Position numbers and translations under genes: made by a program
Assembly: GCF_000018285.1 (NCBI RefSeq)
Contig: NC_009901.1
Location: 1,549,001-1,613,000 of the forward strand
Direction: 5' to 3'
Length of the DNA stretch: 64,000 nucleotides
Origin: Shewanella pealeana ATCC 700345
GTDB lineage: Bacteria; Pseudomonadota; Gammaproteobacteria; Enterobacterales; Shewanellaceae
The notes under the pieces: generated by a model
What the model was told of the DNA's origin: nothing
Seen by the model: only the letters and a program-made list of their open reading frames with translations
The model's database searches: none
Part shown: positions 56,215 to 64,000 of the stretch, piece after piece
Layout: each line of letters opens with the position of its first letter
How positions within the stretch are numbered: position 1 is the stretch's first letter

Positions 56215-59200
56215 GTGATGGAGATCATCCGCGGAGCCCCTGCACTTTCGGCGTTTAGAGTACAGAAGCTGATGCAAGCTTGTGAATCGGCAGCACTGCC
56301 AGTGCGCCAAATCTATGCCGAGTTTGTCCATTTAGCCGATTTAAACGAGTCGCTAAATGAAAAAGAAAGTCAACAGCTTGAAAAAATCCTCACCTACGGC
56401 CCCGCTATCGAAGCGCATACGCCAGAAGGTCATCTCCACTTCGTTACACCCCGTCCCGGTACCATCTCTCCCTGGTCATCAAAAGCAACTGATATTGCCC
56501 ACAACTGCGGCCTGAATAAGGTTAAGCGTTTAGAGCGTGGTATTGCTTACTATGTTGTGAGTGATGAACTGACTGGCGAACAGCTTAAAACATTAAACGC
56601 ATTGCTGCATGACCGCATGGTAGAAGTGATCTTACCAAGCTTCGATGCCGCTAGCGTGTTATTTGCCCGCACTGAGCCTGCACAGTTCACTAGCGTTGAT
56701 GTTCTGAACCAAGGCCGGGCTGCGCTTGAGCAAGCTAACACTAAGCTGGGTTTGGCTTTGGCCGATGATGAAATTGACTACCTAGTTGAGAATTTTACTC
56801 GTCTAGGTCGCAACCCGAACGATATCGAGCTGATGATGTTTGCTCAAGCAAACTCTGAGCATTGTCGTCATAAGATCTTTAACGCAGATTGGACAATCGA
56901 CGGTGAAGTTCAGCCAAAATCATTGTTCAAGATGATTAAAAATACCTTCGAGAAGACACCAGACAACGTGTTATCTGCCTATAAAGATAACGCCGCGGTA
57001 ATGACTGGCTCTACAGCGGGTCGCTTCTTCCCGAAACAAGATGGCGTTTATGGCTACCACACTGAGCCAATGCATATCTTAATGAAGGTAGAAACTCACA
57101 ATCACCCGACTGCAATTAGCCCATATCCAGGTGCGGCGACAGGCAGCGGCGGTGAGATCCGTGATGAAGGCGCAACAGGGCGCGGCTCTAAGCCAAAGGC
57201 TGGCCTAACAGGCTTTAGCGTATCCAATCTTAAGATCCCAGGCTTTGTTCAGCCATGGGAAGCCGATTATGGCAAACCTGATCGCATCGTGACTGCGCTC
57301 GATATTATGACCGAAGGCCCACTAGGCGGCGCGGCATTTAACAATGAGTTTGGTCGTCCGGCACTTGTGGGTTACTTCCGTACTTACGAGCAGGAAGTTA
57401 ATAGCCATAACGGCGTTGAAGTGCGTGGTTACCATAAGCCAATTATGCTTGCTGGTGGTTTAGGTAATATCCGCGAAGACCATGTACAAAAAGGTGAGAT
57501 CACCGTTGGCGCTAAGCTAGTTGTACTTGGCGGTCCAGCGATGAACATCGGTTTGGGCGGCGGCGCGGCGTCATCAATGACATCGGGTCAGTCGAGTGAA
57601 GACTTAGACTTTGCTTCTGTGCAGCGTGAAAATCCAGAAATGGAGCGTCGTTGCCAGGAAGTGATCGACCGCTGCTGGCAGATGGGCGATGACAACCCAA
57701 TCCAATTTATCCACGATGTGGGCGCGGGTGGTTTATCAAATGCCTTCCCTGAGCTTGTCAATGACGGCGAGCGTGGCGGTAAGTTTGAGTTACGTAAAGT
57801 ACCATCTGATGAGCCAGGAATGAGCCCATTAGAAATTTGGTGTAACGAGTCACAAGAGCGTTATGTGATGTCAATCGCACCAGAGAATATCGAGCTATTC
57901 AGCCAGATTTGTCAGCGTGAACGTGCACCATTTGCAGTAGTCGGTGTGGCAACTGAAGAAAAAGAACTCGTCCTTAGTGATGAGCACTTTGAGAATCACC
58001 CAATCGACTTGCCACTCGAAGTACTATTAGGCAAAGCGCCTAAGATGAGCCGCGATGTGATCAGCGCTAAAGCTAATTCTGCAGCACTGGACCAATCGGG
58101 TATCGAAGTACAAGAAGCGGCGCACCGTTTACTGCGTTTACCAACGATTGCTGAGAAGACCTTCCTAATCACCATAGGTGATAGAACGGTAACCGGCTTA
58201 GTTAACCGCGACCAAATGGTGGGTCCATGGCAGGTTCCGGTAGCCGATTGTGCGGTTACTGCATCAAGCTACGACTCATACACGGGTGAAGCCATGTCTT
58301 TGGGTGAGCGCACGCCGCTTGCACTACTCGACTTTGGCGCATCTGCACGTATGGCGGTTGCCGAGTCAATCATGAATATCGCCGGTACTGATATCGGTTC
58401 ATTCAAGCGCATCAAGCTATCTGCTAACTGGATGTCTCCAGCGGGTCACCCAGGTGAAGACGCTGGTCTCTATCAAGCGGTAAAAGCGATTGGTGAAGAG
58501 TTATGCCCTGACTTGTCGCTGACAATTCCAGTGGGTAAAGACTCAATGTCAATGAAGACGGCTTGGGAAGATAACGGTGTACAGAAAACCGTGACTTCAC
58601 CAATGTCACTGGTTATTACCGCATTTGGCGTAGTCCAAGATGTGCGTAACACTGTGACGCCAGAGCTTCGCACCGACAAAGGTGACACCGACCTGTTACT
58701 GCTTGACCTTGGTCTAGGGCAAAATCGCTTAGGTGGCTCTTGTTTAGCACAGGTTTACAGTGAGCTAGGTGATATTGCGCCGGATCTTGATAACTCAGCG
58801 ACTCTGAAAGGTTTCTTCGAAACTATTCAACCAATGATTGCCGATAAGTCGATTATTGCTTACCACGACAGAAGCGACGGCGGCCTATACACCACACTAG
58901 TTGAAATGGCGTTTGCAGGTCACACTGGCTTAAATGTTGATTTAAGCGCATTAAGTGGTAATGACATTGAGCGTTTGTTTAACGAAGAGCTTGGCGCTGT
59001 GATTCAAGTTCGTCGTCAAGACGCTGCGATTATCAGCGATAAGTTTGCAGCAGCTGGCGTACCTTGTCATAAGGTGGCAGAGCTCACCGATACCGATCAA
59101 ATTGCTATCTTCGATGGTGCTCGTGAAGTATTAACCGAGACGCGTACCTCTCTACGCACTATTTGGGCTGAAACCACGTACCGCATGCAGGCGCTACGCG

Positions 59201-60099
59201 ATAACCCTGAGTGTGCTAAAGAAGAGTTCGAGCTTAAGCAAGACAGCAAGGACTTAGGTCTAACGGTCGATTTAAGTTTCGATCCAAGTGAAGACGTTGC
59301 CGCGCCATTTATCTTAAAAGGCGTCGCACCTAAGATGGCTATCTTGCGTGAGCAGGGCGTTAACTCGCATATCGAAATGGCGGCGGCATTTGACCGTGCA
59401 GGTTTCGAGTCTCGCGATGTGCACATGAGTGACATCCTAAGCGGCCGTATTAGCCTAGAAGAGTTCCAAGGCCTAGTGGCTTGTGGTGGCTTCTCATATG
59501 GTGACGTCTTGGGCGCGGGTGAAGGTTGGGCTAAGTCTATTCTGTTTAACGACCGTGCTCGTGAGCAGTTTAGTCAGTTCTTCGAACGTAATGACAGCTT
59601 CTCACTAGGTGTGTGTAACGGTTGTCAGATGTTGTCTAACCTTAAAGATATCATCCCTGGCACAGAATTATGGCCACACTTCGTGCGTAACCGCTCTGAG
59701 CGTTTCGAGGCGCGTTTCAGCCTAGTTGAAGTGCAGAAGAGTCCTTCATTATTCTTCCAAGGCATGGAAGGCTCACGCATGCCAATCGCTGTGTCACACG
59801 GTGAAGGTCGCGCTGAGTTTGCTACGCCAGAGGCTCTAGCCGCAGCAGAAGCGTCAGGTACAATTGCACTACGCTACGTTGATGGTAACGGACAGATTGC
59901 GACTCAGTACCCACAAAACCCGAACGGTTCGCCTAATGCGATTACGGCATTGAGCTCAACCGACGGTCGAGTGACGATTATGATGCCGCATCCTGAGCGT
60001 GTATTTAGAACGGTTGCTAACTCGTGGCATCCTGAATCTTGGGGTGAAGACAGCCCTTGGATGAGAATGTTCCGCAACGTGAGAAAGTCAGTCGGCTAA
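56215..60099 (+). CDS. purL: Phosphoribosylformylglycinamidine synthase
   Basis: A 1294-residue single-chain PurL, the gammaproteobacterial form (E. coli 1295). N-terminal PurS-like part, tandem AIRS-type ATP domains ([19 protein letters not shown] is the first ATP site), and a C-terminal glutaminase with the nucleophile GVCNGCQM and HPERVFR. It makes FGAM in purine synthesis. GTG at 56215 and ATG at 56218 are both possible; AGGTGA fits GTG. Confidence 0.98.
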   Translation: MMEIIRGAPALSAFRVQKLMQACESAALPVRQIYAEFVHLADLNESLNEKESQQLEKILTYGPAIEAHTPEGHLHFVTPRPGTISPWSSKATDIAHNCGLNKVKRLERGIAYYVVSDELTGEQLKTLNALLHDRMVEVILPSFDAASVLFARTEPAQFTSVDVLNQGRAALEQANTKLGLALADDEIDYLVENFTRLGRNPNDIELMMFAQANSEHCRHKIFNADWTIDGEVQPKSLFKMIKNTFEKTPDNVLSAYKDNAAVMTGSTAGRFFPKQDGVYGYHTEPMHILMKVETHNHPTAISPYPGAATGSGGEIRDEGATGRGSKPKAGLTGFSVSNLKIPGFVQPWEADYGKPDRIVTALDIMTEGPLGGAAFNNEFGRPALVGYFRTYEQEVNSHNGVEVRGYHKPIMLAGGLGNIREDHVQKGEITVGAKLVVLGGPAMNIGLGGGAASSMTSGQSSEDLDFASVQRENPEMERRCQEVIDRCWQMGDDNPIQFIHDVGAGGLSNAFPELVNDGERGGKFELRKVPSDEPGMSPLEIWCNESQERYVMSIAPENIELFSQICQRERAPFAVVGVATEEKELVLSDEHFENHPIDLPLEVLLGKAPKMSRDVISAKANSAALDQSGIEVQEAAHRLLRLPTIAEKTFLITIGDRTVTGLVNRDQMVGPWQVPVADCAVTASSYDSYTGEAMSLGERTPLALLDFGASARMAVAESIMNIAGTDIGSFKRIKLSANWMSPAGHPGEDAGLYQAVKAIGEELCPDLSLTIPVGKDSMSMKTAWEDNGVQKTVTSPMSLVITAFGVVQDVRNTVTPELRTDKGDTDLLLLDLGLGQNRLGGSCLAQVYSELGDIAPDLDNSATLKGFFETIQPMIADKSIIAYHDRSDGGLYTTLVEMAFAGHTGLNVDLSALSGNDIERLFNEELGAVIQVRRQDAAIISDKFAAAGVPCHKVAELTDTDQIAIFDGAREVLTETRTSLRTIWAETTYRMQALRDNPECAKEEFELKQDSKDLGLTVDLSFDPSEDVAAPFILKGVAPKMAILREQGVNSHIEMAAAFDRAGFESRDVHMSDILSGRISLEEFQGLVACGGFSYGDVLGAGEGWAKSILFNDRAREQFSQFFERNDSFSLGVCNGCQMLSNLKDIIPGTELWPHFVRNRSERFEARFSLVEVQKSPSLFFQGMEGSRMPIAVSHGEGRAEFATPEALAAAEASGTIALRYVDGNGQIATQYPQNPNGSPNAITALSSTDGRVTIMMPHPERVFRTVANSWHPESWGEDSPWMRMFRNVRKSVG

Positions 60100-60136
60100 T
60101 ATACTTACTGCTGATATGACGTTAGCCTTGCTAACG

Positions 60137-60166
60137 AAAAGCCCCTATTTTTAGGGGCTTTTTTTT
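60137..60166 (+). terminator. Terminator of purL
   Basis: AAAGCCCCTA pairs with TAGGGGCTTT, followed by a T run. Confidence 0.85.
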
Positions 60167-60367
60167 GCCTGAAATATTTGATAGCGGCAGAGTTTGCTAA
60201 ACAAGGGTGATTAAACAATAGATTAGAGAGCACTTACTGCTTCATTGAATGCTAAACAAATTGTTTTAAGCCGCTATTCGTCATTTTATTGATAAGCTGA
60301 AGTTATCCATAATCAACAAGGTTGGCGGTTAGCGTTTATTTGGGGTGCACGATTAACGAACAGACAT

Positions 60368-60397
60368 AAAAAAGCCCTCCTTATTACTAAGGAGGGC
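60368..60397 (-). terminator. Terminator of the 25-aa gene
   Basis: GCCCTCCTTA pairs with TAAGGAGGGC, with a T run on the minus strand (A run 60368-60373 on plus). It lies about 50 bases past the micro-gene stop. Confidence 0.8.
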
Positions 60398-60448
60398 CGC
60401 TTTGCGCTAACAAAACTTCAAGATTAATCTTGCATTAGAAAGTCTTAC

Positions 60449-60526
60449 TTACAGCTCTCTAGATGTATAAAGTTCAACAAAAACACGCTGATAGCTAACA
60501 ACTAGACGCTCGAATAATTTTGTCAT
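60449..60526 (-). CDS. 25-aa micro-protein with own promoter and terminator
   Basis: ATG at 60526 to TAA at 60449 encodes TKLFERLVVSYQRVFVELYT and SREL after the Met, a short amphipathic helix. GGAG lies 8 bases upstream. The N-terminus recalls the opening helix of DUF1127-type small proteins (FERL...SYQR) but lacks their C-terminal motif. With the promoter at 60623-60651 and the terminator at 60368 it makes a self-contained transcript of about 250 bases. It may be a real micro-protein, a leader peptide, or the incidental frame of an sRNA. Confidence 0.5.
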   Translation of the reverse strand: MTKLFERLVVSYQRVFVELYTSREL

Positions 60527-60622
60527 AATGGTATCTCCACATAGATTGATGATTTAAGCGGAGTTAGTCTTTACCGGGCTACTTCACCGGATTAGCTAGA
60601 CTGTCTCCTTAACTTGGTGCTC

Positions 60623-60651
60623 ATTTTAGGCGAGAGTAGGCGTTTCATCAA
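60623..60651 (-). promoter_or_regulatory. Promoter of the 25-aa gene
   Basis: On the minus strand TTGATG (60651-60646) and TAAAAT (60628-60623) are spaced by exactly 17 bases. Confidence 0.6.
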
Positions 60652-60987
60652 ACGAGAAAAATTGTATTTTATTATTAGTAAATCTAATGTGACTGAAGTT
60701 TGTTCCTTTTTATTTGTGTGAGCACTATTTTTTAGTCGGCTGTATTTAAAGAGTATTTTATTTTTATGTGATTTCGATCTCGTTGATTTGGGCTATTATT
60801 ATTATCGCTTTAATTGTTAACAAATGGTTTTTTGGCGTCTCGGGTGTAAATAATTTGTTTAGAGGACTTTTAAACTTGTTTAGTTTAAAAAGTGAGCGCT
60901 CCTAGCATGAGTGTTTTATGCTGTCAAGCGTGCGGTTAGTGGAACTGTGTGCTAAGGCTCAAAACCCATTGAAACCGAATGGATTGA

Positions 60988-61001
60988 TTGATTTGAATCA
61001 A
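60988..61001. promoter_or_regulatory. FNR/EtrA site upstream of cydA
   Basis: TTGAT-TTGA-ATCAA is a perfect match to the FNR consensus TTGATN4ATCAA. It overlaps a likely -35 box (TTGATT 60988-60993) of a promoter with TATAAA at 61012, so binding would block RNA polymerase. This suits repression of cytochrome bd by FNR (EtrA) when oxygen is absent, as in E. coli. Confidence 0.65.
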
Positions 61002-61324
61002 TTTTGAATGTTATAAAATCCCCGGAGACAACACTATTTCGTATTGCAAGTGGCTGATATTAACTAATTTGTTTGTTTTTTATCCGCGCATTCGGGATGG
61101 GTGTCACAAAGGTCTGTAAAAACGTGAAGGCAAGCTGTTTTTTGCTAGGGTTTTAGACTTTAAATTACAAAATTTAAGAATTAAACAATCAAGCGCGGTT
61201 AAGTCGATTTATTGTTAACAAAAGTCGGCTGAGTTTACTGCATTACTATTCCTATATAGGCAATCACAATTCGTTGATGGGGATCTAACGATTGTGATTT
61301 GACACACCACCTAAGGAGTCACAA

Positions 61325-62881
61325 ATGATTTTAGAAGAGGTTGTTGAGCTGTCGCGTTTCCAGTTTGCGATGACGGCCATGTATCACTTCCTATTTGTTC
61401 CCTTGACCTTGGGGTTAGCATTCTTGCTAGCCATTATGGAATCACTTTATGTGATGACCAATAAGCAAATCTATAAAGATATGACCAAGTTCTGGGGTAA
61501 GTTATTCGGTATCAACTTTGCACTTGGCGTTGCAACCGGTTTGGCCATGGAGTTCCAGTTCGGAACTAACTGGTCATACTATTCGCATTACGTCGGTGAC
61601 ATTTTTGGTGCACCACTTGCTATTGAAGGCCTGATGGCATTCTTCCTAGAATCGACTCTAGTGGGTATGTTCTTCTTTGGTTGGGACCGTTTCAGCAAGC
61701 GTCAGCATTTAGCTGTAACTTGGTTAGTTGCGCTAGGTTCTAACATGTCTGCATTATGGATCTTAGTGGCTAACGGCTGGATGCAAAACCCAGTAGGTAG
61801 CACATTCAACTACGAAACCATGCGAATGGAAATGACCAGCTGGGGTGAAGTGTTATTTAACCCCGTTGCACAGGTGAAGTTTGTTCACACTGTGGCGTCA
61901 GGCTACGTAGCGGGTGCGATGTTCGTTCTAGCTATCAGTGCTTACTACATTCTGAAGAAGCGTGACCTACCGTTTGCACGTCGCTCATTTGCGATTGCAG
62001 CAAGTTTCGGTATGGCATCGATCTTGTCTGTAATCGTTCTTGGTGACGAATCTGGCTACAAGGTGGGTGAAGTTCAGCGTGTTAAGTTAGCGGCAATTGA
62101 AGCTGAATGGCACACTGAGCCAGCTCCAGCAGCATTTACTGCAGTTGGTTTCCCAAATCAAGAAACTCAAGAAACAGACTTCGCGGTTAAAATTCCTTAT
62201 GCAATGGGTATCATTGCGACTCGTTCACTTGATGAGCAAGTAACAGGTATTAAGGATCTGATTGCTGAGCACGAAGTGCGTATTCGTAATGGTATGGTGG
62301 CATACGGTCTACTTGAGCAATTACGTAACGGTAATGAAACTCCAGAGATCCGCGCGGCATTTGAAGAAGCAAAAGTTGACCTAGGTTACGGTCTACTACT
62401 GAAGCGTTATACCGATAAAGTGGTTGATGCGACAGATGAGCAGATTAAAGCTGCAGCTGATGATTCTATTCCAAACGTAGCACCTATGTTCTGGTCTTTC
62501 CGCGTCATGGTTGGTGCGGGTATGGTGATGTTATTCGTGTTTGCTGCAGCATTCTGGCAGAGCACGCGTCATCAAATCGAAGAGAAACCATGGGTTCTAA
62601 AAGCGGCACTTTACAGCTTACCACTACCGTGGATTGCAATTGAGTGTGGTTGGTTTGTGGCTGAATACGGTCGTCAACCTTGGACGATTTCTGAAGTGTT
62701 ACCGACATTCATGTCAGCCTCTAGCTTGTCAGTGGGCGACCTAATGTTCAGTATCGTTTCTATCATGCTGTTCTATACCATCTTGCTAGTGATTGAACTG
62801 TTCTTAATGATTAAGTTCGCACGTATTGGCCCAAGCTGTTTGAAGACGGGTCGCTATCACTTTGAAAAGCTTGATGCCTAA
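61325..62881 (+). CDS. cydA: Cytochrome bd ubiquinol oxidase subunit I
   Basis: A 518-residue integral membrane protein (E. coli 522). It begins with the conserved [21 protein letters not shown] containing the heme b595-type His, and includes [16 protein letters not shown] with the heme b558 His and the family segment LGDESGY. About nine transmembrane helices. It oxidises quinol and, with CydB, reduces oxygen to water with high affinity at low oxygen. AAGGAG lies upstream of the ATG. cydB follows 15 bases later. Confidence 0.98.
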   Translation: MILEEVVELSRFQFAMTAMYHFLFVPLTLGLAFLLAIMESLYVMTNKQIYKDMTKFWGKLFGINFALGVATGLAMEFQFGTNWSYYSHYVGDIFGAPLAIEGLMAFFLESTLVGMFFFGWDRFSKRQHLAVTWLVALGSNMSALWILVANGWMQNPVGSTFNYETMRMEMTSWGEVLFNPVAQVKFVHTVASGYVAGAMFVLAISAYYILKKRDLPFARRSFAIAASFGMASILSVIVLGDESGYKVGEVQRVKLAAIEAEWHTEPAPAAFTAVGFPNQETQETDFAVKIPYAMGIIATRSLDEQVTGIKDLIAEHEVRIRNGMVAYGLLEQLRNGNETPEIRAAFEEAKVDLGYGLLLKRYTDKVVDATDEQIKAAADDSIPNVAPMFWSFRVMVGAGMVMLFVFAAAFWQSTRHQIEEKPWVLKAALYSLPLPWIAIECGWFVAEYGRQPWTISEVLPTFMSASSLSVGDLMFSIVSIMLFYTILLVIELFLMIKFARIGPSCLKTGRYHFEKLDA

Positions 62882-62896
62882 ACTGGAGATCTGATT

Positions 62897-64000
62897 ATGT
62901 TTGATTATGAAATGTTAAGATTCATCTGGTGGGCACTGATTGGTGTGCTTTTCATCGGATTCGCTGTTACCGACGGCTTCGATATGGGTGTAGGTGCCTT
63001 ATTACCGATTATCGGTAAAGACGACACCGACCGCCGTATTATGATTAACTCGATTGCGCCGCACTGGGATGGCAACCAAGTTTGGTTGATCACCGCTGGT
63101 GGTGCATTGTTCGCAGCTTGGCCTATGGTCTACGGTGTGTCTTTCTCAGGCTTCTACGTGGCAATGATGCTGACTCTGTTTGCATTGTTCCTACGTCCTG
63201 TAGGCTTTGACTACCGTTCAAAGATTGAAGATCCAAGATGGCGTAAGTCTTGGGACTGGGCACTGTTTGTGGGTGGTTTTGTTCCGCCGCTAATTATCGG
63301 TGTTGCCTTTGGTAACTTGCTACAAGGTGTTCCGTTTAACTTCGACGAATACTTACGTGCAACCTACCACGGTGGTTTCTTCGGTCTACTTAATGGCTTT
63401 GGTATTCTAGCTGGCTTAGTGAGCGTGAGCATGTTTATGCTACAAGGTTCAACTTGGTTACAGATGAAGACTGAAGGCGAGCTACGCGTTCGTGCTGCTA
63501 AGATGTCGCAGCTGCTATCAGTAGCGCTATTCGTATTCTTTGGCGCTGCTGGTGTATGGCTAGTTAACGGTATTGACGGTTACGTGATTACCTCTGCTAT
63601 CGATACGTATGGCGTTTCTGACCCAACCCTTAAAACGGTTTCAGTTGAAGCGGGTGCTTGGTTAGTGAACTACGATAAGTACCCACTTACAATGGCGTTC
63701 CCTGTGATTGGCCTACTTATGCCTATCTTAGTGTTGCTATGTAGCCGCTTGAACCGCTCAGGTTTTGCGTTCTTCTTTAGCTCATTAGGCATTGCAGCGG
63801 TAATTCTAACGTGTGGCGCAGCTATGTTCCCATTCGTTATGCCATCATCTCTAGAGCCAAACGTGAGTTTGACTATGTGGGATGCTACTGCGAGTGAGAT
63901 GTCATTAACTGTAATGACATGGGCTGCAATTATCTTTGTACCGATTGTACTTAGCTATACTGTTTGGACTTACTTGAAGATGTTTGGTCGCTTATCTCGC
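62897..64000 (+). CDS. cydB: Cytochrome bd ubiquinol oxidase subunit II (3' end cut)
   Basis: The frame from ATG 62897 runs open to the window edge, 368 codons; E. coli CydB has 379, so only about ten residues are missing. It begins MFDYEMLRFIWWALIGVLF and contains AVTDGFDMGVGALLP and ITAGGALFAAWP, hallmarks of CydB, with eight or so transmembrane helices. It pairs with CydA in the cytochrome bd oxidase. A cydX micro-gene is expected just right of the window. GGAG lies 9 bases before the ATG. Confidence 0.97.
   Translation, partial: MFDYEMLRFIWWALIGVLFIGFAVTDGFDMGVGALLPIIGKDDTDRRIMINSIAPHWDGNQVWLITAGGALFAAWPMVYGVSFSGFYVAMMLTLFALFLRPVGFDYRSKIEDPRWRKSWDWALFVGGFVPPLIIGVAFGNLLQGVPFNFDEYLRATYHGGFFGLLNGFGILAGLVSVSMFMLQGSTWLQMKTEGELRVRAAKMSQLLSVALFVFFGAAGVWLVNGIDGYVITSAIDTYGVSDPTLKTVSVEAGAWLVNYDKYPLTMAFPVIGLLMPILVLLCSRLNRSGFAFFFSSLGIAAVILTCGAAMFPFVMPSSLEPNVSLTMWDATASEMSLTVMTWAAIIFVPIVLSYTVWTYLKMFGRLSR

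Larger units (their letters stand above)
60100..61324. other. Intergenic region between purL and cydA
   Basis: It holds the purL terminator, a minus-strand micro-gene unit (60368-60651), and the cydAB control region with a perfect FNR-type site at 60988. A GTTAAC-type palindrome (TTGTTAACAA) occurs near 60816 and near 61212; it could be bound by ArcA-like regulators but the fit is weak. No larger gene is seen. Confidence 0.6.

Overview
The window reads as a chromosomal segment of a marine gammaproteobacterium of the Shewanella type. The evidence is the gene order (ssrA, smpB, ratA-rnfH, bamE; rlmN-pilW-rodZ-ispG-hisS-yfgM-bamB-der; xseA/guaB-guaA-tadA; mltF/purL; cydAB), a split-borosin methyltransferase and precursor pair very like SonM/SonA of Shewanella oneidensis, an NrfJ-like exported protein, and an E. 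coli-like tmRNA. No database search was run; family calls rest on motifs and recognised sequence similarity.

Region 1 (1-17139) is the integrase-proximal part of a genomic island inserted at the 3' end of ssrA. From left to right it carries a class 1 DISARM anti-phage operon (drmD, cut by the window edge, then drmMI, drmA, drmB, drmC), an RnlA/RnlB toxin-antitoxin pair, an unrecognised 116-residue gene, a divergent pair made of a membrane-anchored XRE regulator and an LRAT/NlpC-like membrane protein under a near-consensus promoter with palindromic operators, and a P4-type tyrosine recombinase. The far end of the island lies left of the window.

Region 2 (17139-24600) holds ssrA and smpB (trans-translation), ratA-rnfH and bamE. 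It then has a borosin RiPP locus: an alpha-N-methyltransferase, a frameshifted precursor copy, an intact precursor, and, 10 bases later, a membrane diguanylate cyclase with periplasmic TPR-like repeats.

Region 3 (24600-37100) is mixed: malate synthase (no isocitrate lyase next to it), an HDOD-GAF signalling protein, a SnoaL-like exported protein, MtfA, an orphan ParA with a small DNA-binding-like partner and three 18-bp-phased TTGACG repeats upstream, small exported or conserved proteins, two GNAT acetyltransferases, a 5'-nucleotidase-like phosphatase, a 265-bp MITE-like element and a CNNM/CBS membrane protein.

Region 4 (37200-64000) is mainly core housekeeping: the rlmN-to-der cluster, two lineage-specific hypothetical genes, an 0.8-kb gene-poor stretch full of short hairpins, xseA diverging from guaBA, tadA, mltF diverging from purL, and cydAB with a perfect FNR-type site overlapping its likely promoter. 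The last codons of cydB fall outside the window. Two very short genes, at 54068-54199 and 60449-60526, both on the minus strand, have good ribosome binding sites; the second also has its own promoter and terminator.

Most novel candidates: the XRE/LRAT-like pair in the defence island, the borosin locus with a one-base-frameshifted second precursor, the ParA plus phased-repeat module, and the two micro-genes.
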